Shown here: positions 7,402 through 9,763 of the stretch, one piece after another
Layout: every line of letters begins with the position of its first letter
Position numbering within the stretch: the stretch's first letter is position 1
Source of the DNA: Candidatus Cloacimonadota bacterium
Lineage (GTDB): Bacteria; Cloacimonadota; Cloacimonadia; Cloacimonadales; Cloacimonadaceae
Reading direction: 5' to 3'
Assembly: GCA_023228285.1 (NCBI GenBank)
Contig: JALOBM010000073.1
Location: 1 to 9,763 of the forward strand
Length of the DNA: 9,763 nt
Notes under the pieces: generated by a model
What the model was told of the DNA's origin: nothing
The model's input: only the letters and a program-made list of their open reading frames with translations
Database searches by the model: none
Program-made: the position numbers and the translations under genes

Positions 7402-8834
7402 CAGAGGTCACTCCCACAATAGGAAAGGTCAAAACTCTTGTTACACAGCGGGAAATCCGATACTTGCTCTTGTTGTACTGCCATCGACAAAGCCAACCAA
7501 TTCTGTGATGAAGGGTCGATAACTTTGTACCACATGGCTTTCTGAGCATCTTTACTCTTTGCTACATGCACGATTCTTCCCCGGGCTCCTTCTACGATTG
7601 ATACAGCTATCTGATCCGCTTGCAGTTCGTTGACCTGAGATTGGCAGGGCGCAGATGGATCTGCATTCTCCAGCAGGTTCAATATGATTTGTAGGGATTG
7701 CATACACTCCAGGTATCTGAGGTGAGCTCGGGCATACACATCTCCAGAGCTCTCAGTTTGTACCAGAAAACCAGGATATTGCCACATAGGGAAATCCAAT
7801 CGTGCATCTATCGGAATTCCGCAGGCTTTTGCAGTAATCCCGGTAAAACCAAACTGTAAAGCATCGTTTGCGATTACTTTGCCGGTATCATCAAAACGGG
7901 AAATAAGGCTGGAGGTAGCAAACATAGCTTCAGCAACATCATGGATCTGCTCGATGCAGTACTGCATTTCCGTTTTCAATTTTTTGATTACAGCTGCTTT
8001 GAGACCATAATTCACACCCCCGGGCCAAAGAGCGCGTTTACCAAATCGGCTGCCGCAAATGCTCAAAGTAGAATTGATCACAATGGTGCGCAGTGCAGCA
8101 AACAGGTTCTGTCCCATGATGTATGCTACATCACCTGCCAGAGCACTGAGTGTAGATAGATGCATTGCCACCCGCTCCAATTCCAATAGGATCACCCGCA
8201 AATCCTCTGCTTGGGTTTTGCAGCCCGAAAGCTCTTCCACGATCCTACAAAAAGCTGTGCCATGCCCGATTACAGTATCTCCTGCGATTGCCTCTACACA
8301 GAGCATTTTATCCGTAAGCGCTCCTTGACAAAACATGGAAAGAATTCCTCGGTGTTGCCATCCCAACTGGATTTCAAGATGCTCTACAATCTCACCTCGC
8401 ATCAAGAAGCGAAAATGCCCGGGTTCGATTACTCCGGCATGAACTGGCCCCACACCAACTTCGTGGATCAATGCAGAATCGCTTTCCAAAAAAGGATAAT
8501 CTTCGATGGCAGGCTTGCTGCCAACAGGATGTCTCACGCTTTTCAACCAGGGATGGTTTATGGGCAGGATGCCGTATTCCTCGTATAGTTCTCGTTCAAA
8601 GATGTGAAATGCGGGGAATTCCATGGAGAGTGAAGGATACCGGGAAGGTTCTGGAAACGGAGTGCAGCGCAGATGAAGTTCTTGAGCTTTACCCAATAGA
8701 CAATAGATCAGCTTCTCAGAAGTGCCGAAAAAAGCTAAGGGCTGAAATCCAGCGAGCAAATCCTGCCTGATCTCAGTTAGAAACGCATCCAGACTCAATG
8801 GCTGGATAGCCTCACTTCGAAAAAGAAAGTCCAT
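7401..8834 (-). CDS. hyfG: Ehr-type large subunit (NuoC-NuoD/HyfG-like) without Ni-Fe site
   Basis: The 477-residue protein is a fusion. Residues 1-about 110 are the 30-kDa NuoC-like domain with FHIFERELYEEYGI (76-89) and HPWLKSVRHP (94-103). The rest is NuoD/hydrogenase large-subunit-like, with VGPVHAGVIEPGHFRF (128-143) and a HRGI motif. The first Ni-Fe motif (RxCGxC in hydrogenases) is replaced by AIAGDTVIGH (182-191), and the last (DPCxxC) by DPSSQN (440-445), so all four metal-binding cysteines are gone. The C-terminus ends DFPLCNKSFDLSYCGSDL without the peptide cleaved in Ni-Fe maturation. This places it with energy-converting hydrogenase-related (Ehr) complexes, whose reaction is unknown. 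Hyf naming marks homology only. The ATG at 8834 fits the domain start but has only a weak ribosome binding site. The upstream small gene ends 29 bases before. Confidence 0.9.
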   Translation of the reverse strand: MDFLFRSEAIQPLSLDAFLTEIRQDLLAGFQPLAFFGTSEKLIYCLLGKAQELHLRCTPFPEPSRYPSLSMEFPAFHIFERELYEEYGILPINHPWLKSVRHPVGSKPAIEDYPFLESDSALIHEVGVGPVHAGVIEPGHFRFLMRGEIVEHLEIQLGWQHRGILSMFCQGALTDKMLCVEAIAGDTVIGHGTAFCRIVEELSGCKTQAEDLRVILLELERVAMHLSTLSALAGDVAYIMGQNLFAALRTIVINSTLSICGSRFGKRALWPGGVNYGLKAAVIKKLKTEMQYCIEQIHDVAEAMFATSSLISRFDDTGKVIANDALQFGFTGITAKACGIPIDARLDFPMWQYPGFLVQTESSGDVYARAHLRYLECMQSLQIILNLLENADPSAPCQSQVNELQADQIAVSIVEGARGRIVHVAKSKDAQKAMWYKVIDPSSQNWLALSMAVQQEQVSDFPLCNKSFDLSYCGSDL

Positions 8835-8863
8835 ACTAAATCTATCTTGATATCTGAAACAGA

Positions 8864-9139
8864 CTACGATCCCATTGCGCCCATCATGCCACTCACAAAA
8901 CCCATGAGAGTACTAAAAAAAAGTATCCAGATAGCAATTCCTATAGCCACAAAGATCAATTGAGCAATAGCCCAATTCTTGCGATTGGGATTTTCCGTGT
9001 TTCCTGTAGCCCAAACGATAAGCATTATGATATTCACAATCGGAATTATCATAATCAAGAGAGTGATAACCCATTGACCAATGCTAAGCACCGGAGCTTG
9101 ACTCTGTCCATAAGGCAAATTGCGGTAATCTTGTTCCAT
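8864..9139 (-). CDS. Small two-helix membrane protein of unknown function
   Basis: The 91-residue protein has a short polar head (1-17), a first membrane helix (about 22-44, IGQW then ITLLIMIIPIVNIIMLIVW), a polar loop with the motif NPNRKNWAIAQ (50-60), and a second helix (about 57-84) ending in a Gly/Met-rich tail. Small proteins with this helix-W-NPxRxNWAxA-helix pattern occur in many bacteria as hypothetical membrane proteins; I know no function. The start is secure: GGAGG lies six bases before the ATG. It is read in the same direction as the Ehr-like genes and ends 29 bases before the large subunit, so it is probably the first gene of their transcript. It may be an accessory or simply a neighbour. 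Confidence 0.8.
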   Translation of the reverse strand: MEQDYRNLPYGQSQAPVLSIGQWVITLLIMIIPIVNIIMLIVWATGNTENPNRKNWAIAQLIFVAIGIAIWILFFSTLMGFVSGMMGAMGS

Positions 9140-9145
9140 AAGGAT

Positions 9146-9150
9146 CCTCC
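9146..9150 (-). promoter_or_regulatory. Ribosome binding site GGAGG of the small membrane protein
   Basis: On the minus strand GGAGG (9150-9146) precedes the ATG at 9139 by six bases. It is among the strongest sites in the window and fixes the start. Confidence 0.8.
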
Positions 9151-9165
9151 TAATAGCATTTTTTC

Positions 9166-9194
9166 AATCTTTGTAACTACGCTAATGATGTCAA
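9166..9194 (-). promoter_or_regulatory. Possible promoter of the operon
   Basis: A perfect -35 hexamer TTGACA (9194-9189, minus strand) lies about 50 bases upstream of the first gene. The best hexamer 17 bases further is AAGATT (9171-9166), a poor -10. No better candidate is seen in the 29-base gap before the large-subunit gene, so transcription of the complex probably starts here or further upstream. Confidence 0.35.
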
Positions 9195-9258
9195 GATAAA
9201 CCTAATTTACTATCAGATCAATTTTCATTTATCTCTGTGAGCTATTGGTAGTTGCAGA

Positions 9259-9763
9259 TCAGTAATTATGTTTGCAATACATTGATTTATTATAAGAGTT
9301 CTTTCTCAGCGTGTTAAGCAGTGTTGAACCTGATATTATCGTGTTATCATCGAGTGACCACTGCTTGATATCAGCTTGATATCTGCTTTGGTACGCTTTG
9401 AACTCTACGGGAGTGCAATATAATCTAATAACCCCGAATAATGCACTGGAGTTCAAGACACCTATGCTATCTATCTCTGTTAAAATAAGTTCAGGGGTAG
9501 CTTGGAATCGGGCAATGCATAGCATCCACTCCAGTTGATGAAGTCCATCTGACCATATAACATATAGGTATACAATAAGATACGTAAGGTCTAATGAACT
9601 CCATCGCATTACTTGGGATAAATACAGAGAGAAGTAAAGACAGGGAGAAAATGCCAGGATAATCGAGTAGATTTGCATAAAAAAAACTGGGAAATAGCTC
9701 CATGAAATTGTGACCTGCAGATGCATGAAACTATGATGGAGACTGTTCACTTTGACCTGATCT
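9259..9763 (-). CDS. Doubtful open frame, possibly partial or degraded gene
   Basis: The minus-strand frame is open from the window edge to a TGA at 9259. A GTG at 9750 would give 163 residues, with a poor ribosome binding site; the frame may instead enter from outside the window. The first about 75 residues (FPVFFMQIYSIILAFSPCLY and following) are hydrophobic and aromatic. The C-terminal half (VEFKAYQSRYQADIKQWSLD) looks more like a soluble protein. I recognise no family. A second frame on the same strand is open from 9703 to 9491, and neither has clear codon preference, so the region may be a decayed gene or non-coding. Confidence 0.3.
   Translation of the reverse strand, partial: DQVKVNSLHHSFMHLQVTISWSYFPVFFMQIYSIILAFSPCLYFSLYLSQVMRWSSLDLTYLIVYLYVIWSDGLHQLEWMLCIARFQATPELILTEIDSIGVLNSSALFGVIRLYCTPVEFKAYQSRYQADIKQWSLDDNTIISGSTLLNTLRKNSYNKSMYCKHNY
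9363..9384. repeat. Tandem pair of 11-bp units GCTTGATATC(A/T)
   Basis: GCTTGATATCA (9363-9373) is followed directly by GCTTGATATCT (9374-9384), with one mismatch. The core GCTTGAT at 11-bp spacing also occurs at 202-208 and 213-219 in the left-hand array. It lies inside the doubtful open frame, so it may be coding chance. Confidence 0.5.

Noticed and set aside
7401..8834. An active [NiFe] hydrogenase or formate hydrogenlyase
   Set aside because: The four Ni-Fe cysteines are absent and no formate dehydrogenase or maturation gene is present in the window. Homology to Hyf/Hyc subunits does not imply H2 chemistry here.

Overview
The window most likely comes from an anaerobic bacterium with an outer membrane. 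A PorT-like beta-barrel gene shows the outer membrane. The main operon encodes a membrane-bound complex related to hydrogenases and complex I. The style (Ehr-type operon, DUF1292 protein, tight operon packing) would fit Cloacimonadota or a similar uncultured anaerobic phylum, but that is inference and nothing here fixes the taxon.

Layout. Positions 1-407 are non-coding and AT-rich; they hold a striking 77-bp symmetric array of seven 11-bp units (157-233) inside a longer imperfect palindrome (133-257). Next are a minus-strand outer-membrane beta-barrel gene (408-1262) and, divergent from it, a small plus-strand DUF1292 gene (1456-1824) whose N-terminus carries three Cys-rich heptad repeats. 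A hairpin at 1846-1873 separates this gene from the convergent main operon.

The main operon is read right to left from about 9139 to 1892. A small two-helix membrane protein (8864-9139) is followed by six overlapping genes. These are a large subunit with a fused NuoC-like N-terminus (NuoC/D, HyfG-like), a small subunit with a fused ferredoxin domain (NuoB, HyfI-like), an NuoL-like subunit (HyfB-like), an NuoH-like subunit (HyfC-like), an NuoK-like subunit (HyfE-like) and an NuoN-like subunit (HyfF-like). All five junctions overlap by 1 or 4 nt, so translation is probably coupled and the set makes one complex.

The key result is that the large subunit lacks all four cysteines that hold the Ni-Fe site. 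The complex is therefore very probably not a hydrogenase but an 'energy-converting hydrogenase-related' (Ehr) complex, a known class of unknown reaction between group 4 hydrogenases and complex I. In addition, the fused ferredoxin domain of the small subunit has lost exactly the four ligands of one [4Fe-4S] cluster and kept exactly the four of the other, so the wire to the proximal cluster appears cut to one extra cluster. The membrane arm keeps the expected charged residues for ion pumping. No hydrogenase maturation genes, formate dehydrogenase or diaphorase lie in the window, so the redox partners are unknown.

The right end (9259-9763) holds one open frame of doubtful status that may enter from outside the window.
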